Source of the DNA: Theodoxus fluviatilis
Lineage: Eukaryota; Mollusca; Gastropoda; Cycloneritida; Neritidae
Assembly: GCA_034096865.1 (NCBI GenBank)
Contig: JAWQFJ010028256.1
Location: 87,501 to 120,000, forward strand
Length of the DNA stretch: 32,500 bases
Direction: 5' to 3'
Numbering within the stretch: the first letter of the stretch is position 1; every line of letters begins with the position of its first letter. A model generated the notes under the pieces. The model had not been told where the DNA came from, ran no database searches, and was given only the letters and a program-made list of their open reading frames with translations. Shown here piece by piece: positions 20,075 to 31,411 of this stretch. The position numbers and the translations under genes are program-made.

Positions 20075-20451
20075 ACCAAACCAGAAAACAAACAAACAAT
20101 CATCAAGACATGACAATAAACAGAAAAAGACTCAACATTTTGAAATGTCACGTTTGTGTTTTCACTCATTCGGAACATTCTCAGATGAACCGCTGCAAAT
20201 CCATGCAATTAAATAAAGCAGCTGCCATGTCTTCTAGTGGACAGGGATGAAGTCCTGGCAATTGTCCAATAGAATTCATCGTCAGTCATGTTTATAGACT
20301 AGAACGTTCGCAGCGCAGCAAGTTGTGGAACGGAAATGACCTTTCACTGCTATCTAGGGCCGCTACCATGGGACTCCGTGGCTCGTGCAAGCCAGTCCCG
20401 GGAGACCCGTACAATCATTGGGGCGATGGCTGGTGACGCCTTGGACTCTAA

Positions 20452-20598
20452 ATTTCTTCTGGCACCGCTCCATCCGAATTCTCCTCTCTCTGTGGGGGTT
20501 TCTGCGACTGTGTGTGGAGGCTCACTGAAAACGAAGAACACCTACTGTTCGATTGCCCGAGGTTGGACTGTTTCAGATCAAATGTTTCGAAGTGCTGA
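20452..20598 (+). pseudogene. LINE C-terminal cysteine/histidine-rich remnant
   Basis: One frame reads CDCVWRLTENEEHLLFDCPR then LDCFRSNVSKC and ends with TGA at 20596-20598. The pattern C-x-C ... EEHLLFDCPRL is the characteristic C-terminal C-C-H-C motif that follows the reverse transcriptase or RNase H part of many non-LTR retrotransposons. The frame is closed upstream by TAA near 20450 and nothing before it is recognisable, so the element is 5' truncated or badly decayed. It is followed by about 220 bp of 3' UTR that ends in a TTCTG repeat. Confidence 0.7.
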
Positions 20599-20858
20599 AG
20601 GGAAATGTGCACTGTGAAATTCTCCATGTTGTGATTTACACAAAAGGGAAGTGTTGTGTTTTAGTTTGGTTCATATTCAAAGCACTAAATCTCAGGAGAA
20701 AAGAGATTGCTCCATGAACCAGTTTGTTGTTTGAGGTCTCAGGAATGAAATTGCTTATATGAAATACCATTGTTCTAACCTTTGGCAACGGGCAAATGCC
20801 CTACACAAATAAACTGTTCTGTTCTGTTATGTTCGGTTCTGTTCTGTCTCTTTGTGTT
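20599..20858 (+). mobile_element. LINE 3' UTR with AATAAA and (TTCTG)n tail
   Basis: Non-coding sequence downstream of the LINE remnant at 20452-20598. GGGCAAATGCCC (a perfect 12-bp palindrome near 20790) lies before CACAAATAAACTG and a short degenerate TTCTG pentanucleotide run (about 20814-20852). Ending in short tandem repeats instead of poly(A) is common for CR1/L2/RTE-type elements. Confidence 0.6.
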
Positions 20859-22920
20859 GCTTCCTTCCTCCCTTAGAATTTCTTGTCTATAGCATTTCAG
20901 GGCAATTGCTACATAACTGAATGCCTTTCATAATGAAACTTTTGTCTCTGATTTTGTATAGATTCGCTTTCCCTGCAATCACGTCTGTAAATGGCCTGAT
21001 GATTAATGAAGAAAGTAATGATAAAGTCAGAGCTGAATTTTCCATAAGATGATTGCACATGTAGTTTCCATAACAAATCAATTATTTTGCCATAGAGCTG
21101 TGGAGACATATACAGATAGAGTGAATATGTACATGTGTTCCATTGTGTGAACGTACAGAGAATATTTGAAAAACAAACAAACAGGGAAGATTTAGACGGA
21201 ATGTAAGGAAAATGTTTATGAATATTTCTTCTAAAGCGCACGTTTGTTCTGACGAAAGTATGGTTGAATCTAGATTTCACATAGATTGTTCAGTAGTGTA
21301 GATGGTATAAGTCTCTCTATCCCAACGTATTTTAGTTGTACTCTTTTCCCAAATTTTCTGTAACGTAGGTAGTTTTTAATTATAGTATCTACAGCAAAGA
21401 GTTCGTTTTTATCGCCTGCCGAATTGCCATCTATCTTGTTGATGTAAGTATTACAGTTTCTATAAATGTGAATACATACAATAACGGCAACACAGTTAAA
21501 ACCTTGTTTACAGGATTCCTGCATTCCATGCAAAACATTGTCATCCACCACACGATGCATTGAAACTGAACGAGAGAAAACCATCTGCAGGAAATTTTGC
21601 TTCATCTTTGTATGGACGATATTTTGTGTAGCAAATGAGCTAATTAATATTTTACTAGCAGTTGCACCTTGCAAGATGAACATTAGTACACATTAAAGAT
21701 ATCGACGTTTTGCAGCCTGACTGACTGGAGTTGAATGCAGGCCGAAGATGGAGACGGGGAACATTGCACATTCCACTGAGCGCTGCCATCGCGGCTTGGG
21801 TGCGCGAAACTGCTGTAATTGCACAATCTGCGTGTTTCAGGGATCGTCTGCGTTCCCATGTGCTCTCCGACTTAGGCAGCACAAACATCGCATCGGCACG
21901 TGAAGAATTCTCCAACCATCGCCAACACCTGTGCCAGTTCCGTTCTGTGTGAATCTCAGGGTAATATTGTTGACACGGTACATTTTTCATAAAGCAAACT
22001 TTGCCCGGAAACTTTTCCAAATTTTTGTGTGGGTTCGTGTAAACCGATACAGAGCCAATTAACGTCTTCATCTGCCTTCATGTGGTTGAGCTCGACCCTG
22101 AGGTACTATTATGTGTGTAGTAGTAGGCGTGGGGGTCGAGTCTCATCGGCCAATTCAATCACCCAGCATTTATCAGATGCGTTTACACGGAAAGGAGAGC
22201 ACGGCGTGATGCCTTTCTGGACCTTTATTGCCCAGTACAAAGGAAGCCCCACTTCATGGATAGTAAAGCTTGTGGGGTGAAAAGAACCTCCACGCACAAT
22301 GTGGCCCCGACGACCTCCATTACAACACCACACGCAGTGCCTTATTTGCTTAGAAGTGTGGCCTGGTGTTCTTCACGTGTGCTGCGTACCAACGGTGCCC
22401 ACAAGATGTACCCTTTTCTTTTTGTACTCAAGTCCTCCATATGGATTTTGTTTTCATTCTTGTGACAGCTGGTACTGTTAAATGAAGGAAAAAACCAAAT
22501 GCGTGATGCTTTTCTTGTGATATGTGATGAAATGTTGTCAGGTCTTCAACACATATGTTCGGTAAATTATTGGATCGATACATACGCCCACGTTTTTTGA
22601 CCAACATCGATCAAGAATGTTCCTAGGGTCTTTAAATCTTCAAAAATGTGTACTTCGTTATAAAGCTGATAATATAACCACATGAAAAAACCAATCTTAG
22701 GTCGAGAAAATGACAAAATGAATGTTTTGATCACATTGTTATTATTATTCATTCATGCATCTTCCAGAGAAAACAACATAAATATGTGTATCAAAATAAT
22801 TACAATAATGCAAACTTCAGGAAAGCCATTACATAGCATATGACGTTGATGACCGTACTCAGCGTTTGCTCAGGAGCTGTTTTGCCAACATAAGCCTTGT
22901 TTTTTCATGCACGGTAACAT
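20859..22920. other. unassigned AT-rich DNA
   Basis: About 2 kb with no recognisable gene. Three minus-strand frames of 123, 137 and 138 codons (20909-21280, 21270-21683, 21655-22071) follow one another in different frames but show no domain, low-complexity pattern or splice logic that I can defend. The plus-strand frames at 22029-22481 are equally anonymous. Confidence 0.5.
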
Positions 22921-22931
22921 ACTGTATATGA

Positions 22932-23042
22932 TGATGGAGGAGGAGGAAGAGGGAGGGGGTGGGTGGAGTAGGGTGGAGAGGGAGAAGGAGGGGGAGGTGG
23001 GGGGAGAGGGAAGAGAGGGAGGTGAAGGAGGAGGACCAAGAC
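22932..23042. repeat. GGA/GGGA purine-rich tract
   Basis: An imperfect GGA/GAGG repeat on the plus strand. The Pro-rich minus-strand frame is an artefact. Confidence 0.8.
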
Positions 23043-23185
23043 TAGGAGCAAGACATGTTGCAACAAGTACCGGTGGAAGAGAAGAGCGGCATCAGTAAGA
23101 CCAAGATGAGGAAGATCAGTAAAATATTGAACATGAGATTTCTCCTCCATAACAAAAATATCTTGTCCCGATAACTAAGACCACC

Positions 23186-23261
<76 letters not shown>
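23186..23261. repeat. (AAT/TTA)n microsatellite at a LINE tail
   Basis: About 25 AAT units that abut the 3' end of the LINE remnant on the minus strand, just as at 1535-1609. Confidence 0.95.
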
Positions 23262-23265
<4 letters not shown>

Positions 23266-23695
23266 ATTTATATAGCGCTTTCCGTGCACAAAGCGCTTTA
23301 CAAAGTTTAAAAAGAACATAGCCACACCAGCAAACTGCAAACAACTATAGCAACAAAAAGGCAAGATAAAGCCGCGAACAGACATCAATCGTGCAAACAT
23401 ACATGCAAAAACTGAAAAAGCAACAGAAACATAGAAAAGGAACATAAGCACACAAGCAAATAAGGCAAAGCAGCAAACAGATATCAACCATGCAAGCAAG
23501 CAAGCAAACAACTATAGCAACGAAAAAGCCGGAAACAAACAGATTCATGCAAGCATAGAAGCAAACAACCATAGCAACATAGAAAAAGAACACAAAAACA
23601 TACAAACAAGCAAGCAGATTAAAGTAATACATACTGACAAGCAAGACTAGACAGGAGGCACACACCTGATCAAAAAAATACCACAAGTGTGAAAA
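23262..23695 (-). mobile_element. LINE 3' UTR, CR1/L2-like family
   Basis: The non-coding part between the stop codon of the RT remnant (near 23696) and the (TTA)n tail. The last ~200 bp match 1609-1804. On the plus strand it is rich in GCAAACAACTATAGCAAC-like imperfect repeats. The terminal sequence reads CTTTGTGCACGGAAAGCGC then TATATAAATACTCA on the minus strand. Confidence 0.85.
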
Positions 23696-24470
23696 TTACT
23701 GATGCAGAGGTTTTTCAAAGTGTTGTGTGAAAAAGAGGGTTTTGAGGTTAGATTTAAAGGAATCGAGATCTTCGCAATGTCGGACTGAGCGGGGGAGAGA
23801 GTTCCATGCGACGGCAGCAGAGTGAGAAAAAGCTCTTCCGCCGTGCTGATCGCGAGTGTAGGGTTTGATATAAAAAATTCTAGTATCAGAGGATGAGCGG
23901 AGTGTTCTTGCGGGGGTGTATAGTTCGAATGGTTGTGAGAGGTATAGAGGAGCAGAGCCGGTGATGATTCTGAAACAGAGGCAGCAGCACTTGTATTGGA
24001 TCCTCAGGTCTACCGGGAGCCAATGCAATTTCTTCAACAGGGGATTACAATAGTGGGATCGTGGGGCTTTGCAGACAAGACGGGCGGCAGAATTTTGAAC
24101 ACGTTGAAGCGGAAGAGTTGTAGATTTGGGACAGCTAATTAGAATCCAGTTGCCATAGTCCAGCCTAGAAAGTATGATGTAACTAGTGTTTTGGTGGCGT
24201 CTTTTGTGAGGTAGGGGCGAATGGAACCTATTCTTTTTAATTCTAAGTAAGCGGCCTGGCAGACTTTTAGAACGTGTTGTTTCATAGAGAGATCACTGTC
24301 TAGAAAAATGCCAAGATCACGAACAGAGTCTGAGAAACCAACAGTGCAGCCTCCTAGAGTGATAGAAGGAGGGAGAGTGAGGGAGGTAGAGAGTGAGGGT
24401 TTGGTGAAACGGATGGCCTGTTTTCTCACAATTGAGTTTGAACAAAACGTCATCCGTGACACGAGCAACA
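23696..24470 (-). pseudogene. LINE reverse transcriptase C-terminal half, frameshifted
   Basis: On the minus strand this encodes the end of a CR1/L2-type non-LTR reverse transcriptase. FKLNCEKT (about 24420-24445, the conserved LN..KT motif) comes first. SVRDLGIFLDSDLSMKQHV and AYLELKRIGSIRPYLT follow in another frame. After a further frameshift near 24170, LDYGNW, LQRVQNSAARLV and KLHWLPVDLRIQYK are read, and the end is RAFSHSAAVAWNSLPRSVR then FKSNLKTLFF (stop near 23696). The catalytic YADD/FADD motif would lie upstream and is absent, so this is a 5'-truncated, non-functional copy with at least two frameshifts. Its 3' UTR and (TTA)n tail are intact down to 23186. Confidence 0.88.
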
Positions 24471-24719
24471 CTGCAGGTGCCAGAGTCGTGATATCAGCCT
24501 GACCTCTGACCCCAAGATGGGGTGAACGCGTTCTGGGTTTGGCACTGACGCAGAAACACGTCTGTGACCCCGTGTCAAGTGTTGAGGCGACAGCTGGATG
24601 AAAAATGTGTCTGAGAAAGGTCAAAGGAACAAAATTGTCTGAGTGTTCATTGAAAGGCCATCGGTGGATGAGTATATTACTCGTAAACTGGTATGATAAG
24701 TCCAACAAGGATTCATCGA

Positions 24720-24734
24720 GAGAGCGAGCGAGCG

Positions 24735-24782
<48 letters not shown>
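24720..24782. repeat. (GA)n microsatellite with GAGC start
   Basis: Three to four GAGC units followed by a pure GA run. Confidence 0.95.
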
Positions 24783-24783
<1 letters not shown>

Positions 24784-25067
24784 CAAAAATCCAGCCATAC
24801 ATACATACGGACAGACTTACTGACGGATTGACTGACTGATAGACACGCCTGCAGCGTGACGTCGATGCTGGAGTTTGACTTTGCTACTTTTCTGTTTCCA
24901 CTCCATTTGCATCCACTGAGCGACTACTACCTACAACTGCAATACACTCTTTAATAAACGATTCAGTGAAGAACTCTTTTACCATGTCGCATCCGAGGAT
25001 TGTTCTCGAGACTCGATGCTAACAGGCGAAGAGAGTGCCGTGTGGAGTAGGCCAATGAAAGTGTCAG

Positions 25068-25069
<2 letters not shown>
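24783..25069. other. unassigned DNA
   Basis: Short complex stretch with (ATAC)n and (ACTG)n traces at 24797-24840 and no gene recognised. Confidence 0.5.

Positions 25070-25101
<32 letters not shown>
25070..25101. repeat. (GA)n microsatellite
   Basis: Short pure GA run. Confidence 0.95.
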
Positions 25102-25103
<2 letters not shown>

Positions 25104-25300
25104 CATGGCAGGCTGGCAGATGACAGGCGACAAGGCGCAATGTTGTCCTTTCGTCTCCACAGCCTGTCCGTGTCTCTCCCCAGACAGCCTCATCTCTGCT
25201 TATTGCCTTTGCGGCCCTGCCGCCATACCGAAAATCTCCAGAGGCAAGATGATGGACTTTCCAGACGGATATGGTTTGAGCTGTAAGGTGTCTTCTAGCA

Positions 25301-25398
<98 letters not shown>

Positions 25399-25411
25399 TG
25401 TGTGTGTGTGT

Positions 25412-25445
<34 letters not shown>

Positions 25446-25468
25446 TCGCGCGCGCGCGCCTGCGCATG
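25301..25468. repeat. (TG)n microsatellite ending in GCGCGC
   Basis: About 70 TG units with a few TC interruptions (near 25361, 25397, 25415), then CGCGCGCGCGC at 25448-25459. The alternating sequence is Z-DNA-prone. The poly Cys-Val frames are artefacts. Confidence 0.95.
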
Positions 25469-25489
25469 GTCATACTCACTAGAGCTACG

Positions 25490-25526
25490 ACAACAGCTAT
25501 TGCTGCTGCTGCTACTCCTCTACCTA

Positions 25527-25565
<39 letters not shown>

Positions 25566-26043
25566 GCTACTACTACCACACCAACACTACCACCACCACT
25601 ACTATTACTACTACTACTACTACTGCTACTAGTGATGCTGCTGCTACTATGTCTAGTTCTACTGCTGCTGCTGCTGCTGCTACGACGACTACTACTACTT
25701 TTACTACTATACAAACATTTTTCCTTGTCCGTCTCCTGTCACTGTTTTCCTGCTGCTACAGCTATTACTACCGCTGCTGCTGCTGCTACTACTACTACTA
25801 CTACTACTACTACTGCTACTACCACAACTTTTACTGTTGCTGCTTCTACTACTTCTACTACTACTACTAGCACGACTACTACTATTACTACTACTGCTAC
25901 TAGTATTACTACCACTGCTACTACTTATACTACTACTTCTACAACTATTAACACTACTGATATTACGGCCACGACCACCACCACTATCACGACTATCACC
26001 ACCACCACCACCACCGCCACCACCTACAACAACAACAACAACA

Positions 26044-26117
<74 letters not shown>

Positions 26118-26290
26118 AGCTACTACCACCACTACCACCACCACCATAACAACAACAACAACAACTTCCACCACTACCATCACCACCACCACCACCACCA
26201 CCACTAATGAAAGTACAAATGAATAGAGCAGTTACTGTTGCCGCAGGAATATATCCTGCTACCGCTACCATCACCACCATCATCGGTACT
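25490..26290. repeat. ~800-bp compound trinucleotide array (ACT, CTG, CCA, CAA)
   Basis: Long blocks of ACT (25528-25566, 25790-25815, 26045-26118) are interspersed with CTG (25502-25513, 25662-25680, 25772-25787), CCA/ACC (25975-26022, 26128-26145, 26180-26202) and CAA/AAC (26028-26045, 26150-26165) blocks. Almost the whole stretch keeps one phase, so a plus-strand frame of about 300 codons that begins in the TG repeat stays open as poly-Thr, Leu, Tyr and Ala. I judge it non-coding. Confidence 0.95.
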
Positions 26291-26766
26291 GGGACCACAG
26301 TTTTTCCTTGTGATCGTACAGAATCCGACGCGTGACTGCACCTGTTGTTGGTACAGTTTCGCATGCTGACCACACAGTATCGTGTTTACCTTTACTGCTT
26401 TTGTTTTTCTGGTTGCTCACAATCTCAGCATTCATGCATTTGCTTTGTTTGTCTGTAATGTTCTCACTCTGTAATCTTTTCAGTTCCGCATATTGACAAA
26501 ACACAATTTTGACCGAAAAGGTGGGTTCCCCCACAACCCCCCCACCCCCCACCCCCACCCCCACCCTCTTTCCTACTCTTGCCTACTCTTGCACTTCACT
26601 CCTCCTCAGCTACTGGTCAGCAGAATGGTCAGCAAAAGGGTAATTGGGGAGGTTGTCATGACAACCCACTGATGTTTCTACAGCTGCGAGAGGTCTCTAG
26701 GGAGTGATGGAAGGCCTTGGATAGACTGGACAGAGAGAAGTGAGGATTCCCACCTGGCAGGTCAGA

Positions 26767-26769
<3 letters not shown>
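26291..26769. other. unassigned DNA with a C-rich i-motif/G4 tract
   Basis: No gene recognised. A C-rich tract (26528-26565, CCCCCCACCCCCC and CCCCCA repeats) gives a strong G-quadruplex pattern on the minus strand. Confidence 0.55.

Positions 26770-26770
<1 letters not shown>

Positions 26771-26824
<54 letters not shown>
26771..26824. repeat. (GA)n microsatellite
   Basis: Pure GA run on the left side of short dispersed element copy C. Confidence 0.95.
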
Positions 26825-26825
<1 letters not shown>

Positions 26826-26929
26826 AAACGAACTTTATTTTAACCGTGCAGGGTAGTGAATTAGGCAGTAGTGCTTCGTTTACATTCACTGATTCAGGCC
26901 TTGAGGCAATATATTCAAGTGTACATGTA

Positions 26930-26932
<3 letters not shown>
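26825..26932 (-). mobile_element. short dispersed retroelement-like repeat, copy C
   Basis: The third and most diverged copy of the element at 9904-10005 and 15534-15632. Plus-strand landmarks are CGAACTTTATTTTA, GGGTAGTGAATTAGGCAG and CCTTGAGGCAATATATTCA. It has a few extra bases near 26895. Like copy A it sits between two (GA)n arrays. Confidence 0.75.
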
Positions 26933-26997
<65 letters not shown>

Positions 26998-27009
26998 GAG
27001 AGAGAGACA

Positions 27010-27053
<44 letters not shown>
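26933..27053. repeat. (GA)n microsatellite with CAGA variants
   Basis: GA run with periodic ACAGAG interruptions, followed by a short CAGCAG-rich stretch to about 27110. Confidence 0.95.
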
Positions 27054-27055
<2 letters not shown>

Positions 27056-27110
27056 AGCATCAGTTGGAGCAGCAGCAGTATAAGCAGCAGCAGAAGAAGC
27101 AGCAGTAAAC

Positions 27111-28061
27111 ATTAAATGAAGAGGAAAAAGGAGGAGGAGGAGGACAGACAGGAGAGAAGGAGAGTAAGGTGGAGTGGAGGTGGCTAACAGGGTTGGAGGA
27201 AGGGCGTGTGTGGTGGGGAACAAATGACAGACACGAAACAACAGTTCATATCTGGTGTGGTATGTTCCTGAGCTTGTAGCAATTCATCATGTCTGAAAGA
27301 AGCCTAGTTCCCGATATGAGTCTGTCCTCTCCCACTAGGTTAACGTCAAACAACATGAAATATGGTCCACTATCTCAAACAATGAAAAAACATTCACAGG
27401 TGACAACCAAGTTCTGATCAGATGAAATTTATCACAACTTTCCCCATGGTCCAAAACTATGAATGAATGCCTTTTTAGTCGTTGTTGCTTCAACACAATA
27501 ACGATCCACTTTCTTGCAACCACATGGTTTTCTTTTTAACATCAAAGACACGAAACTATCCAAAGTTTCTTAGACTCAAAGAAGAAAATCCGATCTGCGA
27601 ATAGCAACGTGAAATGCTAAGGTACTGTATAGCTTACTTTACAATGACCATTGAAAACAAGGTATGAAAACAAACACAATTATCAGAAAGCGCGAAATCC
27701 GTTTTTTTAAGTTGCGCATGTAAAACTGCATCTGGAAAAAGCTAGGGGATTACTAGACGTCGCATATTTGCATATCAGTGTGTTGACTCCTGTTATGTAT
27801 GATTCCTGTTTATCTGCAATGATGATTTACGTACAGAGGAAGTGTGCAGGGGACGCATGGTTATTCGCGTCCTTGCTCCAGACGTGTTATCCCACGTGAG
27901 TTGGAGAAAGGAAATAGGTAGACCCACCATGTCTCCCTTCCAGATTTGCAGAGGGCAAATAACGAGGACAACTGATAATTGACTTTCCCTTACTCTACCA
28001 AACTCCAGTGACTGTGTGTCTTACTTTGATTACAAATGTGGATGAGCCGTAATTATGTTTT
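27111..28061. other. unassigned DNA
   Basis: A GGA-rich start (27120-27190) passes into complex AT-rich sequence. The longest frame is 62 codons (27335-27523, minus). No gene or element recognised. Confidence 0.5.
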
Positions 28062-28266
28062 ATTATTCATTCATTCATTCTAGACATGTAGTGTACTGCG
28101 TTCATTCATTCATTCATTCATGCATTCATTCATTCATTCATTCATTCATTCATTCATTCATTCATTCATTCATTCATTCATTCATTCATTCATTCATTCA
28201 TACATTCATTCATACATTCATTCATTCATTCAGTCAGTCAGCCAGTCAGTCAGTCAGTCAGTCAGT
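28062..28266. repeat. (TTCA)n then (CAGT)n tetranucleotide array
   Basis: About 35 TTCA units with a few TACA variants are followed by about nine CAGT units. ATTCTAGA occurs at both edges (28075 and 28267), and each is followed by an AGTGTAC. The Phe-Ile-His-Ser frame is an artefact. Confidence 0.95.
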
Positions 28267-30590
28267 CATTCTAGAAGTGTACATTTTGCTTACAAAACAA
28301 CGCATGAAGGTAATTGTGAGAGTCAGCGCCTGTAAACTTTGTCCGTGTCTGTATCCTATTCCCACGCTAACATGAGGCTGGGCTGTTCTGGGCAGCGAGA
28401 CTCTGAAAGACGGATTGTAAACACAGAGCTGACAGACAGACAGCAGGCAACCGTAGCTAGGACCGCGTCTCCAGGACGATGGACATACAGCGATGGCAGC
28501 CCTCCAATTACGCTCAAAGACAAACACGGATCCGCAACGTCAGTCAGAGGATGCTGAAGGATGCGCCAGGATCTGTTTACACCTAGATGATCTACCGAGC
28601 AGCCTGGAACCGTTCTTGAAGAGAAATAGTCAGACGCAGGTCGTTGCCCAGAGCGAGGTACTCCAAGATGGCTCGCACAAGATGAGAGATGGACTACATT
28701 TAGTTTAGATGGGATCGTTTGTTGTATAGCCAGACGTCAATCTTTGGCACGAATGACACCAAGATATCCACTTAAGAGCCTGGAGTGGTTGTCGGAGAGA
28801 AGTGGTCAGTGTGGTTGTTAGTCACTGTGCGGCATTCCGAAATCAATGGCAGTGGACAAGGGATAGCTCGGCTAGATTACACGAGCTCATTAACAGCGAA
28901 ATAAGACGTTATCCTTGAAGAATAATGAATGGGTCCCAATGCCTGGCACCAAAGATGGACAGTAATTGACTTCCTCCAGAAGGAGGAAGGAGGAAGCGAA
29001 GAAAGATGCATGAGCGTCAGTTTACGTCCGCTCTGGGAGGGTGCCATTCTGGAACTACGATGAGCGGACGGCGATGGCAGGTTTCCAGTCGGGCGTTAAG
29101 ACAAACAGTGCTTCCCTCCGCTACACAGATGCACGACTACAAAGCAGTTTTGCTGGAAACTCATCACAGAAGAGACTGCTGGCAACAAAAGATATGGCTT
29201 AAACCGCGATACACGTCGACCCAATTAAGACAGCACAAACACAGGCATCGCATGAAATAATGAAAGAAACCAAAGAATAAATGAAGAAACCCTCAGAGAG
29301 CAGTCGCTATTTGTGGAAAAGACCGGTTGAGGCGCTGGCGGCTGTTTTAATTGGCACAATGAAAACATGAACTTCTGTATCCGGACAATAAAGTCATGGA
29401 AAGCTAGTTGTTGAAATGTCCTGTGGGTCGTGGGGCTTCGTGTGTCGCGGCGGGCATAATGGAAAATCGTGGGGGACCAGGTCTCACGGACGTAGTTTGA
29501 ACATGGAACTAAAGATTCCTCTCACTTTACACGGAAGCATGGTAGGAACTCAGAGACAAATGTTGAGAGCAGTAGCTGTTTCACAGTAGAGTCCGAGGAG
29601 GAGGAGAAGGCATAGCAATTAGTGACAGGAGGAAAGCAATAATCCTGGCTGACGGACTGACAGCTGATGAGCTGCACCAGCTGGAATAGAGCTACTTGAT
29701 TGGCTGAAGATCAGGAACCGACAGTCTCCTCCGTAGTGGTCAGAAGTGTCGGAATCAGCTTGGGTGAATAATTGACGACAGTACACACTTCCGTTGCCTG
29801 AGCGACGTTAGTGAATCCCATTTGCTTCCTAGCTTTCCGAACAGGATTATGATTATAAACTGAATTACGTACACATTTTCCGATTCAAGGGAAAATTGCT
29901 GATGGGATCTATATATGTAATCATGTTCAGTTGTTATGCTTTCAATTACACTTAGATCTTTATATCAGTGCGTGTTTCTGGTGACAAGCTAAAGATGTTG
30001 GACAGAGAATGTCTGCTGACTAAAAACATGCCCTGTACGATCACATGGTTTTGTGAGTCTGCAGATTCAGTAAAGGATGTATCACGCCCTTGATATCCAA
30101 ATTATATATATGCAAGCAGTGTTTGTTTTGAATTTCCTTGTGTTGTGTTGTTGTGTTGTGCTCTGATGTATTGTGCTACGTGGTGATTCGCTGTGCTGCG
30201 ATGTGCTATGCAAAGATTTGCTGTGCTATGCATGGTACGTTATGTAGTAATGCATCGTACGTATTGTTTTGACATACATTGCATGAAATTCTGGTTATCT
30301 GTAGCAGTCCAGATCATGATTGTATCGGCAAGACCGAAGGTATCACAGAAAGCGCATGCAAAAAAGTGATGGATAAGACTTATGCAATAACTTTGTTTAC
30401 GTTACGACTATGTGTTTGCAATTGCTTTGTTTCGAAGCGCAATTGCACTGCCATAGATGGTAACACTAATAACTGTTCGTCAGCATTAAAACACACAACA
30501 AAGCACCCATGTCTTTATTCCCTAATACTCTGTATGAACATCAGCGGCCTTAGCAATGAGCCCTGCCAACAAGAGTGGGGCTCATCCATC
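28267..30590. other. unassigned DNA
   Basis: About 2.3 kb without a recognised gene. Frames of 70-90 codons at 28339-28708 and 29006-29260 (plus) are basic and Gln/Arg-rich. They weakly suggest decayed transposase-like sequence, but no motif is diagnostic. TGTTG-type cryptic repeats lie at 30138-30240. Confidence 0.5.
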
Positions 30591-30935
30591 ATCATTCCTT
30601 CTCGTGGAGCTCTGGCACCTAGAGACGAGGCCATGGGGTCTCGCGGACTTATCTGAGGAGGATCTAGGACGGTAAATCTCCCGGGCCATCGTTGTTTGGG
30701 TTGCCACTAATCGAGGCGTCTCTCCTGGAGCATCCACAAGGCTCCTGGTGCAATGTCCGATGTTCCCTGTCCGCCCAGAGCTGCCAGACCCAGGGAGATG
30801 GCTGCCCGAGATAGGACGGCAGACGTACAGTGCGGCTACACGCCTCCTCAACAGCTGATAGCGTCCCTAGCGACGCTGCGTTCGCAGGGAGGGACGAGCT
30901 CTCACCCCCGAGAGTTTGTCTCCGTAGCGGAAAAC
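30591..30935. other. GC-rich island of unknown nature
   Basis: This block is clearly more GC-rich than its AT-rich surroundings. Open frames overlap on both strands (30279-30656 plus, 30582-30851 minus, 30753-30989 plus). None has a recognisable domain. It could be a decayed mobile element, an exon or a CpG-rich regulatory patch; I cannot decide among these. Confidence 0.3.
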
Positions 30936-31411
30936 GTGCCTATTAAAAAATATTTTCCAAGCATGGTCCGATGTGGGAGTTACTCGTAAATTGTCATGGT
31001 GGATTAGCAACAGCTTATACACGATCATCGTTTGACTTCGGATAGGACCCCACTTGTCCCGCACTCTTGTTGGCAGAGCTGTTCGACGATGGACATACCT
31101 AGAATTTGCACTGAATATTTATGGTGTGGTTGCAAACATAGCTGTAGGGGAAATGATGATAACTAGCCACTACATGTTCACATTTTGTGAAGCAAATCGC
31201 CAAAAGAATTGCAATACACATACATGTATCAATGGCGCGCAGTCACAAAGACAGCGGTGGCAGCCTTTGAAGCAAACAACTGGATCAGACTGTGAGAGGC
31301 AGGCCGAAGCGGGTTTCAGAGAACCAAGATATATGTTAGCAAAGGCAGTTGTTGAAACAGACTGTAGTGACGACGTAACAAAATTATCAAAGACTAAGAT
31401 GTATTGAAACT
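30936..31411. other. unassigned DNA
   Basis: Complex sequence upstream of the LINE remnant at 31412. A 117-codon plus-strand frame (31054-31407) is not recognisable and does not continue the LINE frame. Confidence 0.5.

Noticed and set aside
20909..22071. Three consecutive minus-strand frames of 123-138 codons as a spliced gene
   Set aside because: Different frames, AT-rich composition and no recognisable domain or convincing splice sites.
25308..26207. 299-codon plus-strand frame
   Set aside because: It is made entirely of TG and trinucleotide repeats (Cys/Val, then Thr/Leu/Tyr), with no complex sequence and no plausible protein.
28339..28780. Decayed Tc1/mariner-like transposase
   Set aside because: Short stretches (for example RIRNVSQRML and WDRLLYS) loosely recall transposase motifs, but no catalytic motif, inverted termini or continuous frame could be found.
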